A stretch of DNA of 64,000 nt, taken from NCBI GenBank assembly GCA_022495995.1, contig JAFEMH010005381.1:92001-156000 (forward strand), read 5' to 3'. The notes beneath the pieces were generated by a model. That model saw nothing but the letters and a program-made list of their open reading frames with translations, did not search any database and was not told the origin of the DNA. Origin of the DNA: Adenophora triphylla var. japonica. Its lineage: Eukaryota > Streptophyta > Magnoliopsida > Asterales > Campanulaceae. Made by a program: the position numbers and the translations under genes. Positions 1-10,332 of this stretch are shown here, piece after piece (the first letter of the stretch is position 1; each line of letters starts with the position of its first letter).

Positions 1-480
1 CGGAATACAAGAGAATCTAGATTCATATGTTCTCATTGTTCTTAATGAATTTCTTGATTATTGTTTTGACCTAGCGGAATCTACAATAGGAGAGAAATAA
101 GAGGGTTGCAATCCGCACATCGAACGTCCCAACCCTTAAATTAAGTGAACGAATCTTTGAACAAGATTGTTAATTTTATCATGATAAATCTAGCATAGAA
201 TGAAGATGAATATGAAATCCAATCCGTGAATTCCTTTGATCTGATTAAATCCTAGTTTATTGTTTTCTTATTCTCTTGAATTAAATAGTTAATTTCTTGC
301 TTTAATATTTTAGTTAATAAATCAAAATCAAAAACCCCATTTTGTTACTTGAAGCATTAATTAAATTTACTTGTTAAAACCAACGAGTCTCTGTGGTTCG
401 ACCCCTGCTCGTGCATATTGCTACAACGGTAGTGAGTCCACTTGCTCGGATTTTATTACTAGAGGAATTTTTCTCCATCA
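1..480 (+). repeat. 5' LTR of the Athila-like element, 3' portion
   Basis: It matches 9853-10332 with one visible difference (C at about 133, T in the 3' copy) and ends in TCCATCA just before the primer binding site. The U3 region and TATA box of this copy lie outside the window. Confidence 0.92.
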
Positions 481-486
481 AGTTTT

Positions 487-504
487 TGGCGCCGTTGCCG
501 GGGA
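487..504 (+). other. Primer binding site, tRNA-Asp type
   Basis: The 18 bases TGGCGCCGTTGCCGGGGA, six bases after the LTR, are complementary to the 3' end of plant tRNA-Asp including CCA. This primer is characteristic of Athila-type Ty3/Gypsy elements. It marks the start of minus-strand DNA synthesis and fixes the element's orientation. Confidence 0.9.
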
Positions 505-541
505 CTTGTTGTGATTTTTAACAAGTTTATTTAATCGGTGC

Positions 542-2165
542 ATGTTTGGTCGCCGGTCATTGGATCCTAATTTAGTTCCTTTGAACGATGATATAGACAG
601 AATTGAGAGAGGCATTCCCTCTACTCAAGTGAGTGAAACTGAACCGATACTTACGCCACCTGGGACGTAAGAAGAATTAAGTGAGTTGGAAACTTCTTCC
701 ATCGAGGAAGAAGAAGAATTTAATTTTGTGATTGCGGACCAAGTCATGAATACATTTGCTAGGCCAAGAGTCGACACATCGGTGTCGTGCATAGTGTTGC
801 CCGATGCAGCACTAGCTTATGAAATCAAAGACCAATATTTTAACATGATTCCTAATTTTTATGGTCTTGCCGGTGAGGATGCGTTAGCGTTTTTGAGAGA
901 ATTTATGTCTACCTTGAGTGGGTTCCCTACAAAAGAGGGTGTTACCTCGGAGCACTTGAGACTGAAGTGTTTCCCTTATGCATTAAAAGACAAAGCCAAA
1001 ACTTGGCTATTGTTACTTCCTTCCAGTAGCATCACTACTTGGGATGCTTTACATGATGTTTTTCTCACTAAGTTTTACCCTTATGATGCATTGACAAATT
1101 TTAGGGTGAAAATTATGGGATTTGCTCAGGAAGCGGGGGAAGCCTTCCACGATGCATGGGATAGGTTTAAAATATTGCAAATTCAGTGCCCCCACCATAA
1201 CTTCCACCGCTTCTATGCCGCATCAAACTTTCTATGGGGCTTTATCCCCGAATACCAATCAATGGTAGATAATGCAAACAGGAGGTAGTTTGGGAAGTAA
1301 GACTCCGCCCAAAGAATGCCAAGAACTGTTTGAGATGTTGAGTGCTAACTCTCAACAAAAGGGATCTAGGGGGCCAACAAGGGGAGTGAATGAGGTAGGG
1401 CTAAACAAAGAAATGGCCAAGCAGTTTGCATTATTGAACCAAAGATTTGATAAGTTAGCTATATATGCAAAATGCTTCTTCTTCTACTATGCCTTCTACT
1501 GCTCATCTTGTAAATGATTTTTGTGCTAATTGTGGTCCTAACACTCATGCTACTAATGTGTGTCAAAGTGGTTTGCTGTTTAACCCCGAATGTGCACATG
1601 CAATGCAAGGATTTGACGGCGGTTCCCTCAAAACAATAATCCGTATTCAAACACATACAACTCGGGGTGGAGGCAACACCCAAATTTTTCATGGGAGGCA
1701 ATCAAGAACAAAATAAGCCTCTCCATCCTCAACCTCCACCGGGACAAGATGAGCGTAAAAGGGAACCGTGGGAAGTGGCCATGGAGAAATTGCAAGCCGA
1801 AAATAATCAATTGAGGGCGGAAAATCAACAAGCTTCCAAGAACCACTGAAGCCGCAATTCGGAAGTTGGAGACTCAAATTGGGCAATTAGCAACCGCCCT
1901 ACAAGGCCATAAGTCTGGGACTTTTCCGAGCCAACCACATCAAGCAAATGCCATTATCACTCTTCGAAATGGCAAACAGGTAGGTAGTGAGGTAATCTCT
2001 CTTTCATCTTCTTCTCCCCCTCCTGTTGTAGATCAGAATGCTAATGTGGATAATAATGATGTCGGTTGTGATAAGAGTACAAGTGACATGGGGGAAAATT
2101 CTAAAGTTGAAGCTCCGCCCCCATGCCAAATGTACCTCCCGTACCGTTTCCTGGAAGGTTTTTAA
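542..2165 (+). pseudogene. gag: Gag, frameshifted (Athila-like)
   Basis: This is the capsid-type structural protein of the element. An ATG at 542-544 opens a frame with a stop at 668-670. The same frame then runs to 1288 and contains a retrotransposon gag core (LRLKCFPYALKDKAKTW, then SITTWDALHDVFLTKFYP). After 1275 the homology continues in other frames: a GSKTPPKECQELFEMLS segment at about 1280-1400, and a CX2CX4HX4C zinc knuckle at about 1522-1563 (C, C, H, C all present). A glutamine- and asparagine-rich coiled-coil-like stretch follows at 1780-1850, then METQIGQLATAL and LRNGKQ at 1866-1985. At least four frameshifts and one in-frame stop mean no full-length product. Its protease homology follows in yet another frame from about 2123. 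Confidence 0.85.
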
Positions 2166-2720
2166 AACATAAATTGGATAAGCAGATGTCGGAATTGATG
2201 AACATGTTTTCTAAGGTGAACATCAATATCCCTTTACTCAATGTGATCAAAAATTTTCCTGCTTATTCCAAATTTTTCAAAGAATTAAATTCCAAGAAAC
2301 ATAGGTATGGGACAAATGAGAGAGTAGTGATGAGTGAAAATGCTAGCGCAGTGGTACAACATAGTCTTCCACCCAAATTGAAAGACCCCGGAAGTTTTCT
2401 GATTTCTATTACTATGGGGGAGTCAAAGAGGGTACAAGCTATGTTGGATCTTGGGGCCATCATTAATCTGTTGCCTTATTATGTGTATGAGGAGTTGGGT
2501 TTACCCGACTTAATACCCATCACAATGGCCTTACAACTTGCGGATCGGTTCATTAAAAGACCTGTGGGCATTGTGGAGGATGTTTTAGTTCAAGTAAATT
2601 CAATCATTGTACCTGTTGATTTTGTGGTTCTTGAAATGCCACGAGGTGAAGGAAGTCGCGTGGATTCACCCATATTACTTGGGAGACCCTTCATGGCGAC
2701 GACCAACACCATTATTAATG
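2123..2720 (+). pseudogene. Retropepsin-type protease, 5' part, cut by CACTA insertion
   Basis: The frame reads PPVPFPGRF, LPPKLKDPGSF and then an aspartic protease core, LDLGAIINLLPYYVYEELG, followed by ALQLADRFIKRPVGIVEDVLV and ILLGRPFMATTNTIIN. This is the usual order in Athila-type proteases. The catalytic D-L-G triplet is present, but the next position is A-I where relatives usually have A-S. The frame is open from about 2123 until the transposon starts at 2721. The rest of the domain resumes in frame at 6763. The role would have been processing of the Gag polyprotein. Confidence 0.82.
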
Positions 2721-2750
2721 CACTACTACATTTCTGACCTAATGTAACGC
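2721..2750 (+). repeat. Left terminal inverted repeat of CACTA element
   Basis: The 30-bp repeat begins CACTACTACATTTC and is the exact inverse of 6733-6762. Confidence 0.95.
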
Positions 2751-3045
2751 ATGTAACGCATCTAATGTAACGCCAAGAGCTAATGTAACGCATCTAATGC
2801 AACGCCAGAGCTAATGTAACGCACCTAATGCAACGCCAGAGCTAATGTAACGGCTAATGCAACGCCAGAGCTAATGTAACGCACCTAATGCAACGCCAGA
2901 GCTAATGTAACGCATCTAATGCAACGCCAGAGCTAATGTAACGAGTCTAATGCAACGCCAAAATCCTAATGTAACGCCTAAATTACTAATGCAACGCCAA
3001 AATCCTAATGTAACGCCTAAATTACTAATGCAACGCCAAAATCCT
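2738..3045. repeat. Left subterminal repeat region of CACTA element
   Basis: About 20 copies of the 11-mers TAATGTAACGC and TAATGCAACGC lie in one orientation, spaced 13-30 bp apart. In CACTA elements, subterminal motifs of this kind are the transposase-binding sites. The inverse block is at 6474-6745. Confidence 0.85.
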
Positions 3046-4852
3046 ATAACCTATACCCTATACCCTACATTATACCCTATAACCTATATCCTATATCCTA
3101 TACCCTATACCCTATACCATATACCCTATACCTTATACATTATACCCTATACAATATACCCTATACCCTATGCCCTATACACTATACCCTATAACCTGTA
3201 TCCTATACCTTATACCCTATACCCTATACCCTATACCCTATACACTATACCCTATACCCTATACACTATACCCTATACCCCTATACCCTATATCCTATAT
3301 CCTATACCCTATACCCTATACCCTATACCCTATACCCTATACACTATACCCTATACACTATACACTATACACTATACCCTATATCCTATACCCTATACCC
3401 TATGCCCTATACACTATACCCTATACACTATACCCTATAACCTATAGGGTATACCCTATACCCTATAGGGTATAGGGTATACGGTATAGGGTATACCCTA
3501 TAGGGTATAGGGTATAGGGTATACCCTATAGGGTATAGGGTATACCCTATAGGGTATAGGGTATAGGGTAGACCCTATAGGGTATAGGGTATACCCTATA
3601 GCGTATAGGGTATACCCTATAGGGTATAGGGTATACCCTATAAGGCATAGGGCATATGGTATAGGGTATACCCTATAGGGTATACGGTATAGGGTATACC
3701 CTATAGGGTATAGGGTATAGGGTATACCCTATAGCGTATATGGTATAGGGTATAGGGCATATGGTATAGGGTATAGGGTATACCCTATAGGATATAGGGC
3801 ATAGGGTATAGGGCATATGGTATAGGGTATAGGGTATACCCTATAGGGTATAGGGTATAGGGTATACCCTATAGGGTATACGGCATAGGGTATACCCTAT
3901 AGGGTATAGGGTATAGGGTATACCCTATAGGGTATAGGGTATAGGGTATACCCTATATCGTATATGGTATAAGGTATAGGGCATATGGTATAGGGTATAC
4001 CATATAGGGTATAGGGTATACCCTATAGAATATAGGGCATAGGGTATAGGGCATATGGTATAGGGTATAGGGTATACCCTATAGGGTATAGGGCATACCC
4101 TATAGGATATAGGGTATAGGGTATACCCTATAGGGTATACGGTATAGGGTATACCCTATAGGGTATAGGGTATAGGGTATACCCTATAGCGTATATGGTA
4201 TAAGGTATAGGGCATATGGTATAGGGTATACCCTATAGGGTATAGGGTATAGGGTATACCCTATATCGTATATGGTATAAGGTATAGGGCATATGGTATA
4301 GGGTATACCATATAGGGTATAGGGTATACCCTATAGAATATAGGCATGTGTATAGGGCATATGGTATAGGGTATAGGGTATACCCTATAGGGTATAGGGT
4401 ATACCCTATAGGGTATACGGTATAGGGTATACCCTATAGGGTATAAGGTATACCCTATAGGGTATAGGGTATACCCTATAGGGTATAGGGTATAGGGTAT
4501 ACCCTATAGCGTATATGGTATAAGGTATAGGGCATATGGTATAGGGTATACCCTATAGGGTATAGGGTATACCCTATAGGATATAGGGCATAGGGTATAG
4601 GGCATATGGTATAGGGTATCGGGTATACCCTATAGGGTATAGGGCATACCCTATAGGATATAGGGTATAGGGCATACCCTATAGGATATAGGGCATAGGA
4701 CATATGGTATAGGGTATACCCTATAGGGTATACGGTATAGGGTATACCCTATAGGGTATAGGGTATACCCTATAGGGTATAGGGTATAAGGTATATGGCA
4801 TAGGTCATATGGTATAGGGTATAAGGTATAGGGCATAGGGCATATGGTATAA
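3046..4852. repeat. Telomere-like CCCTATA heptamer array, partly palindromic
   Basis: From 3046 to about 3450 the heptamer CCCTATA runs in one direction with variants (CCCTATG, CACTATA, CCTATAT). From about 3450 to 4850 it alternates with its inverse, giving many copies of the palindrome TATAGGGTATACCCTATA. The unit differs from the plant telomere unit CCCTAAA at one position. Open reading frames in it (YTLYPIPY repeats) are a by-product of the repeat. Confidence 0.9.
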
Positions 4853-5285
4853 TTATTATTAATAATAATTATTATTAATAATTATTATTATTATATAACT
4901 ATATATTAATAATTTTTAATAATAATAATTATTATTAATTATTATTAATAATTATTATTATTATATAATTATTATTATCAATAATTATTATTAATAATTA
5001 TTATTAATAATTATCATTATTATTATTAATAATTGTTAATCATTATTAATAATTATTATTATTAATAATCATTATTAATAATTATTATTATTAATAATTA
5101 TTATTAATAATTATTATTATTAATAATTATAATTAATAATTATTTTTATTATTAATAATAATTATTAAGAATTATTAATAATTATATAATAATAATTATT
5201 TATAATTATTATTATTAATAATAATAATAATTATTAATAATTATTATTATTAATAATTATTATTAATAATAATTATTATTAATAT
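4850..5285. repeat. AT-only low-complexity block (TAATAATTATTA)
   Basis: About 435 bp made almost only of A and T in self-complementary TAATTATTAATAATTA units; likely to extrude or unwind easily. No gene is visible. Confidence 0.85.
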
Positions 5286-5312
5286 TTTGATAATATAAAA
5301 ACATTTAGAAGA

Positions 5313-5500
5313 ATTGTGGACCGTTGGATTGAAAGTGTGAATGGTTGGATTTGGTTTAGTCATGATCCGCGTGGTTATTTGAGATCCAATAAAAAAATGC
5401 CATGTGGCATTGTTTTATTGGATCTTATATAATCACCCGGATCATGGCTAAATCAAATCCAACCATTCACACATTCAATCCAACGGTCCACAACTATTCT
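5313..5500. repeat. Long imperfect inverted repeat inside CACTA element
   Basis: The arm starting TTGTGGACCGTTGGATTGAA at 5314 returns inverted, ending near 5492. The centre is ATGCCATGTGGCAT near 5397-5410. The two arms of about 85 bp could form one long hairpin. It resembles a MITE or a foldback fragment, but no clear target duplication is visible. Confidence 0.75.
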
Positions 5501-6290
5501 AACAAAACCAATAAATCCCTCTTTCTCTCCTCATTTCTCTTTCTTTATTTTCATTTTATCAAAACCAAGAAATTGTTTTTCTCTCTCTCATTTATCTCAT
5601 TTTATCAAAACCAAAACCAAGAAACTGTTCTTCACTCTGCCAATCTCTCCGTCTTCTTCTCTCCATCAACGGTGCCCCCTCCTACCCGTCTCCCAACCTT
5701 TTTCCAACTTCATCTTCATCGTCGCCGTCGCCATATTCCATGGATTCCGACGAACAAAAGCATCTACCCACTACCCTTCATCTTCTCCGGCGACGGCGAT
5801 GGCAACGGTGGATCCGCCGTTCCCCTCCAACGTCTTCTTCTCTCTCTCTCCCCAACGCCGTCTTCTTCTCTCTCTCTCCTCCAACGCCGTCTTCTTCTCT
5901 CCCTTTCATCATCTCCGGCGAGGCTCAACCAGATCTACATGGATTCCGACGAACCCAAACTAATTCCATGGATTCCGACGAGCCCAAACATATTTCATGG
6001 GTTTCCTTTCGATTTGTTATTGTATTTTGTGTTTTATTTCGATTTGTACAAATTTTTGTTTGATTTGTGGATGATTTGGATGGTTGTGGACGGTTGTGGA
6101 CGGTGGTGGATGGTGGTGGATGGTTGTGGACGGTGGTGGACGGTGGTGGACGGTGGTGGAGCAAAGTATTACTTTTGAAAAATGTAAGAATTGATTTGAA
6201 TATAAAAAAAGTTAAGGGACTAATTTGAGAATAAAAAACATTAAGGGACTAATTTGAGAAAAAAAAAGTTAAGGGATTGTTTGAGAATAA
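5501..6290 (+). other. UTR-like segment with short unstable ORFs, possibly captured
   Basis: A CT-rich stretch (TCTCTCTC-type, 5515-5670) is followed by sequence reading MDSDEQKHLPTTLHLL and a second MDSDEPK copy. From 6080 to 6165 there is a minisatellite of GGTTGTGGACGGTGGTGGA type, followed by three copies of a TTAAGGGACTAATTTGAGAA unit. Overlapping reading frames are open here and none matches a family I recognise. CACTA elements often carry host fragments, so capture of a gene 5' end is possible, but it is not shown. Confidence 0.4.
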
Positions 6291-6303
6291 ATATATATAT
6301 ATT

Positions 6304-6401
<98 letters not shown>
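6291..6401. repeat. (AT)n microsatellite
   Basis: About 110 bp of nearly uninterrupted AT dinucleotides, broken once at 6301-6306. Confidence 0.95.
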
Positions 6402-6402
<1 letters not shown>

Positions 6403-6473
6403 AAAAAAGAAAATTAAAAAAATTAATAAAATTGTGAAATTATGTAATAAATTTTAGGGACTCATTTAATTTT

Positions 6474-6745
6474 TGGCGTTACATTAGGTATTCAACCACT
6501 TTTTAAATTGGCGTTGCATTAGGTTCTTTTTGGCGTTGCATTAGCTGTTCATATGGTTTTAAAATTGGCGTTGCATTAGGTATTTACCTGATGCAACGCC
6601 AAAGCTCTGGCGTTACATTAGCTTGCTATGTCGTTGCATTAGACCTAATGCAACGCAAGAGAATGCAACGGCCATTTGGCGTTACATTAGGCCTAATGTA
6701 ACGGTTTTTGGGCCCTAATGCAACGAAAATTGGCGTTACATTAGG
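6474..6745. repeat. Right subterminal repeat region of CACTA element
   Basis: Copies of GGCGTTRCATTAG, inverse to the left subterminal motifs, mixed with a few in direct orientation (about 6590-6600 and 6643-6655). Confidence 0.82.
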
Positions 6746-6762
6746 TCAGAAATGTAGTAGTG
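6733..6762 (-). repeat. Right terminal inverted repeat of CACTA element
   Basis: The exact inverse of 2721-2750, followed by the duplicated target ATG. Confidence 0.95.
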
Positions 6763-6995
6763 ATGTGAGGAAGGGCAAACTGTCTATGACAGTGGCGGGT
6801 GAGAAAATTGAAATTTCTGTGTTTGATGCCATGAAACATCCGAGTGATGATAGAGAGGTGTGTTCATATGTTGATAATTGTGAAGCTTTGTCAAATGACG
6901 GTGAGAATTCTAGGGATAGTGCGGGTGCCCACTTGTGTGCCATGAAAAATAAGGCCGACAATCTTGGTTCTTGTGATGGCCCGTATCACCCCTAG
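6763..6995 (+). pseudogene. Protease, 3' part, downstream of the CACTA element
   Basis: The frame begins at the duplicated ATG and reads VRKGKLSMTVAGEKIEISV then FDAMKHPSDD, the usual end of an Athila-type protease domain followed by a spacer. Counting codons across the duplicated ATG shows this part is in the same frame as 2123-2720 once the transposon and one ATG are discounted. The frame stops at 6993-6995 (GPYHP then TAG), before any reverse transcriptase homology. Confidence 0.8.
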
Positions 6996-7119
6996 GCCAG
7001 GCCCAAAGGGGTCGGTGTCTGTTAAAATCGTTCTTTCCGCTTAAGTCTACCAATATTGTTTCATGTGATAAAATGGAAGAGTGTTGCTCTCTTGATATTT
7101 CGATGCTTCGTACGTCAAG

Positions 7120-7410
7120 ATGCATGTTCAGGATGCTTGCAATGTTGTGAAGGAAAAGGAGGTGCTTGATTGTGATAAGAATAAGGCACCAAATGAGTTT
7201 GGGGGAGAGGCTCCCAAGAAAAAGAAATTGAAGAAAAAGAAGAAAAGCAAGAAAAAGGTGAGAAAAATGCCTTGGGTTCCACCCGAGTTTGTAGCAAAGG
7301 GAGAATTTTTGTGGAAGGTGGTGGGCATTTGTGCCCGAGAAGTTGCGAAGTGGGCCAAAGGAAGGAAAGCTAAAGCCAAAATGAATGTGGTCACATCAAA
7401 TCCCATTTAG
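7120..7410 (+). CDS. Small lysine-rich ORF of the Athila-like element, unknown role
   Basis: A 96-residue frame from an ATG at 7120 to a stop at 7408-7410. It contains a very basic run (KKKKLKKKKKSKKKVRK, residues about 32-48), a tryptophan- and valine-rich part (MPWVPPEFVAKGEFLWKVV) and a second basic stretch (KWAKGRKAKAKMN). The lysine clusters could be nucleic-acid binding or nuclear localisation, but nothing shows this directly. It lies where pol would be in a complete element, and just before the GGGAGGCAACCCAAG segment often found at the end of the coding region of such elements. It may be the residual end of a longer polyprotein frame. Confidence 0.4.
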   Translation: MHVQDACNVVKEKEVLDCDKNKAPNEFGGEAPKKKKLKKKKKSKKKVRKMPWVPPEFVAKGEFLWKVVGICAREVAKWAKGRKAKAKMNVVTSNPI

Positions 7411-8989
7411 TTGGGAGCAATGGTCGGGCTAACGACCTTAAACAAATGCGCTAATTGGGAGGCAACCCAAGTAGGTACAATTTTATTGCTTTAGTTATTT
7501 GCTTTGTGTGTCATATTGTCATTTGTGCCCGAGGCATGTTTTTGTCCTCTTTGCTATGGGGACATAGCATGTTTTGAGTTTGGGGGTAGATATCTCTCCG
7601 AGTTTGTGGGTTTATAGGGGAGTGTATATAGTGTCACCCTCCAAAAAAATAGAAAAATTTAAAATTTAAAAATTTTTGTTCTCTTTATATGTTTGGAAGT
7701 TGGCCAACGTCCGTGATGATTTGAGGGATTTTGATTGAGTTTTGCTAGCTTGTGCCAATTTGAATGTGTTAATTAGAATTGCATTAATACATGTAAAACA
7801 CAATTGCACCACCATTCACTTCCATCTTATTTCTTGATCATGGTTATTAATTTAGGTGTCCTTTATGGGTTCACTTTGACATTCTCGGGGGTCCTAGAAC
7901 ATGATTGCATGCTTGTCAATAACAAATCAATAGATTACTTGGTATTTATGGCTTATCTTTCTTTGGAAACCCTCTTGTAAGCCTTTGACTTTCTCGTCAC
8001 TATTCATATATGAATTGTCACTTGATCCCTTTTTGAGCCTGTTTAGAAAGAATGGAACATCTAGACCTCCATTCGCCTTCATTTGATGCCTAACCCCTAA
8101 CCCTTGACACCTAGAATAGGTTATCCCACCTTTACAAGAATGTGGAATTAGAAACGATCAGTTTGGGGGTTACATAGGGAAACTACGGGAATGAGTGAGG
8201 AAGGTCAAAAGTTGGAAGCATGACTTGTATTGTATAAAAGGGGGCAAGAAGAAAAAATATATATATATATATATATGTATATATAAAAATTGTTCAAGTG
8301 CAAAAAAAAAAAAAAAAAAAAAAAAAGCTTGCCCCCTAATGTTGTGAAGTATTTTTGATTAGTGACCTATATTGAGTGAGGGAATGCTCTCAACCCCAAG
8401 TGTATAAATAAAGTATGAACAAAGTTCTAGTTTGGGAGTTGAAGCATTGGGGAAACAAAGGTGAGCGGAAAAGTTAAAATTCGGGAAGGAGTATTGTAAT
8501 GGAAGGTTTTTAATTTCACATTCTTGTGTTTGTATGTCTATTCCTTCATTTGTACCTGTGAGCCTAGCCCCACATTTGTTGTGGACTTAACTTTGAGCCA
8601 TATTTTTGTTCAATATTGAGTAATCGGGTTGACAAGTGCGTAATCATGCATATGAGTATCCTTGTGTATGTAATTGTATTGTAATCTGTGATTTAGAGCA
8701 TGTGTTAGTGATCCTATAAACAATCTTATCTTAGTGATCATGATCTCCCATATTTCATTCATCATTCAGGCCGAGGTGGAAAATTGTGGGTTAGATGCAT
8801 TAATGTAATTGTAATTGCATTTTCTTATTGGCACTTGTGTAGCACATTTACGTGAGAATCTGAGACTTGCTTGGCCGGCAACCTTGTATATATTGAGAAC
8901 ATATCAAAAATATTTTGTGTTTATCGTTTTTATTTGTTAGAATAGTTTTCTCTTTTGTTTAGTTTTGTTTTACTCGGGGACGAGCAAAA
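7411..8989 (+). other. Non-coding 3' region of the Athila-like element
   Basis: No reading frame of note. It includes TTGGGAGGCAACCCAAGTAGG near 7455, several GTTTGGGGGT purine tracts (7570-7590, 8160-8170), a short AT repeat at 8256-8285 and a poly(A) run at about 8303-8325. Long non-coding tails of this kind are usual for Athila-type elements. Confidence 0.75.
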
Positions 8990-9007
8990 GGTAAGTTTGG
9001 GGGTATT
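8990..9007 (+). other. Polypurine tract of the Athila-like element
   Basis: The purine-rich run GGTAAGTTTGGGGGTATT directly precedes the 3' LTR, at the position used to prime plus-strand synthesis. Confidence 0.8.
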
Positions 9008-9149
9008 TGATGGATGTGGTTTTACCCATCCAAAAGATATGTTCCTAAGCCTATTTTCTGTTCGAATCCTTGGGAATTTAATGTATTTTTGAGTGTTTTG
9101 ATAGTCCACGAAGGCCAGGTCAAAGCTGAGTCAAAATGGGGTAATTCTG

Positions 9150-9374
9150 CATTTGGCACGAGTGGAGCACGACTGAAGAAGAGTGGAGCACGACTTGGGA
9201 ACGAATGGAGTCAAGTTAATTCCAAGTAATTACTCAGAACGAGTGGGCATTAGTGGCACGACTCGTTCTCACGAGTGGAGTTCATGTACGACTATAGCCA
9301 AGCTACTCGGAACGACTTGGAGGGTCTGGCACGAGTCGTTTTCACGACTGGGACTGAAGGGCACGACTCGTGCC
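9150..9374. promoter_or_regulatory. Cluster of CACGAGT/CACGACT modules and a GGCACGACTCGTGCC palindrome in U3
   Basis: At least nine copies of GCACGACT, its inverse or close variants lie between 9157 and 9374, roughly 100-320 bp upstream of the TATA box. At 9360-9374 they form a perfect 7+1+7 palindrome. A promoter-element role is inferred from position and CG retention only. Confidence 0.5.
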
Positions 9375-9470
9375 AGTACGCGTTTTGTGACGTCATTCCG
9401 GATTTCGGAGCAGATTTTGATGAATCTTGTGAATTCCCTTTCCTAGTTGATTAAGGACTGCATTGAGGAG

Positions 9471-9478
9471 TATATAAA
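9471..9478 (+). promoter_or_regulatory. TATA box of the Athila-like LTR
   Basis: TATATAAA within GAGGAGTATATAAACTCCC, 463 bp into the LTR, the expected place for the core promoter. Confidence 0.7.
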
Positions 9479-10332
9479 CTCCCTTTATTATTATTATGAA
9501 GGACCCTTTTTCATATATTCTTGCCTAGGGTTTGAAGATTGGAGAGTTTTATTTTCAAGGTTTTTGCAAGTATTTCAGGTTTGATGTATTGTTATTCATA
9601 CTTTGTGATTGTCATCATGAATATGAGTAGCTAAATTCTCTTTTCATGGATTGGATGTAATATTCGTCGGATTTTTATGCTAGTATAATTTTCCAAAACT
9701 TTCTTGTTCATGTTTGATGAGATATCTAAATTCAATTTTAGGTTTTAATTCTATTTTAACCTTTAATTGTTAGGTTTTGAATCGTTGCACTAGCGTGGAT
9801 TGTTCATAATTTAGGCCACTATTTCATCAATTGGATTTGATTGTTGACTTAGCGGAATACAAGAGAATCTAGATTCATATGTTCTCATTGTTCTTAATGA
9901 ATTTCTTGATTATTGTTTTGACCTAGCGGAATCTACAATAGGAGAGAAATAAGAGGGTTGCAATCCGCACATCGAACGTCCCAATCCTTAAATTAAGTGA
10001 ACGAATCTTTGAACAAGATTGTTAATTTTATCATGATAAATCTAGCATAGAATGAAGATGAATATGAAATCCAATCCGTGAATTCCTTTGATCTGATTAA
10101 ATCCTAGTTTATTGTTTTCTTATTCTCTTGAATTAAATAGTTAATTTCTTGCTTTAATATTTTAGTTAATAAATCAAAATCAAAAACCCCATTTTGTTAC
10201 TTGAAGCATTAATTAAATTTACTTGTTAAAACCAACGAGTCTCTGTGGTTCGACCCCTGCTCGTGCATATTGCTACAACGGTAGTGAGTCCACTTGCTCG
10301 GATTTTATTACTAGAGGAATTTTTCTCCATCA

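Larger units (their letters stand above)
2721..6762. mobile_element. Non-autonomous CACTA (En/Spm-type) DNA transposon
   Basis: The element is 4042 bp, starts with CACTACTACA and ends with its inverse. The two terminal 30-mers (2721-2750 and 6733-6762) are perfect inverted repeats. The flanking trinucleotide ATG is duplicated (2718-2720 and 6763-6765), the 3-bp target duplication expected of CACTA elements. Both ends carry many inverted copies of short subterminal motifs (TAATGTAACGC, TAATGCAACGC). No transposase sequence is visible. The inside holds telomere-like palindromic repeats, an AT-rich block, an inverted repeat, a UTR-like segment and an AT microsatellite. It would need a transposase supplied in trans. 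Confidence 0.93.
1..10332 (+). mobile_element. Non-autonomous Athila-like LTR retrotransposon (5' end outside window)
   Basis: The 480 bases at 1-480 recur at 9853-10332, so they are the ends of the two LTRs of one element. It begins about 845 bp upstream of the window. Order inside: tRNA-Asp primer site, gag, protease, a small lysine-rich ORF, a 1.6-kb non-coding tail, a polypurine tract and the 3' LTR. The LTR ends are TGATGGA and TCCATCA. No reverse transcriptase, RNase H or integrase is present, so the element would have depended on proteins from a relative. A CACTA transposon occupies 2721-6762. I saw a single substitution between the two 480-bp LTR segments, suggesting recent insertion even though gag is broken in several places. 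Athila placement rests on the primer site, the gag style and the protease style. Confidence 0.88.
9008..10332 (+). repeat. 3' LTR of the Athila-like element (1325 bp)
   Basis: It starts TGATGGATG after the polypurine tract and ends TCTCCATCA, identical to the 5' LTR end at 480. A TATA box lies at 9471-9478. The U3 part carries repeated CACGACT/CACGAGT modules. The downstream flank is ATATA; its duplicate would lie left of the window. Confidence 0.92.

Noticed and set aside
487..504. tRNA gene
   Set aside because: Only the 18 bases complementary to the tRNA 3' end are present; this is a primer binding site. The same applies to 21660, 23794 and 60230.
1459..1886. Minus-strand frames opposite gag
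   Set aside because: Shadows of the gag frames with no recognisable content.
2950..4836. Several open frames rich in YTLYPIPY repeats
   Set aside because: They come from the CCCTATA heptamer array and its inverse; such frames open on both strands by composition alone.
5402..6178. 258-residue frame in the CACTA element as a host gene
   Set aside because: It spans half of the inverted repeat, a CT-rich stretch and a minisatellite; overlapping frames are equally open and no domain is visible.
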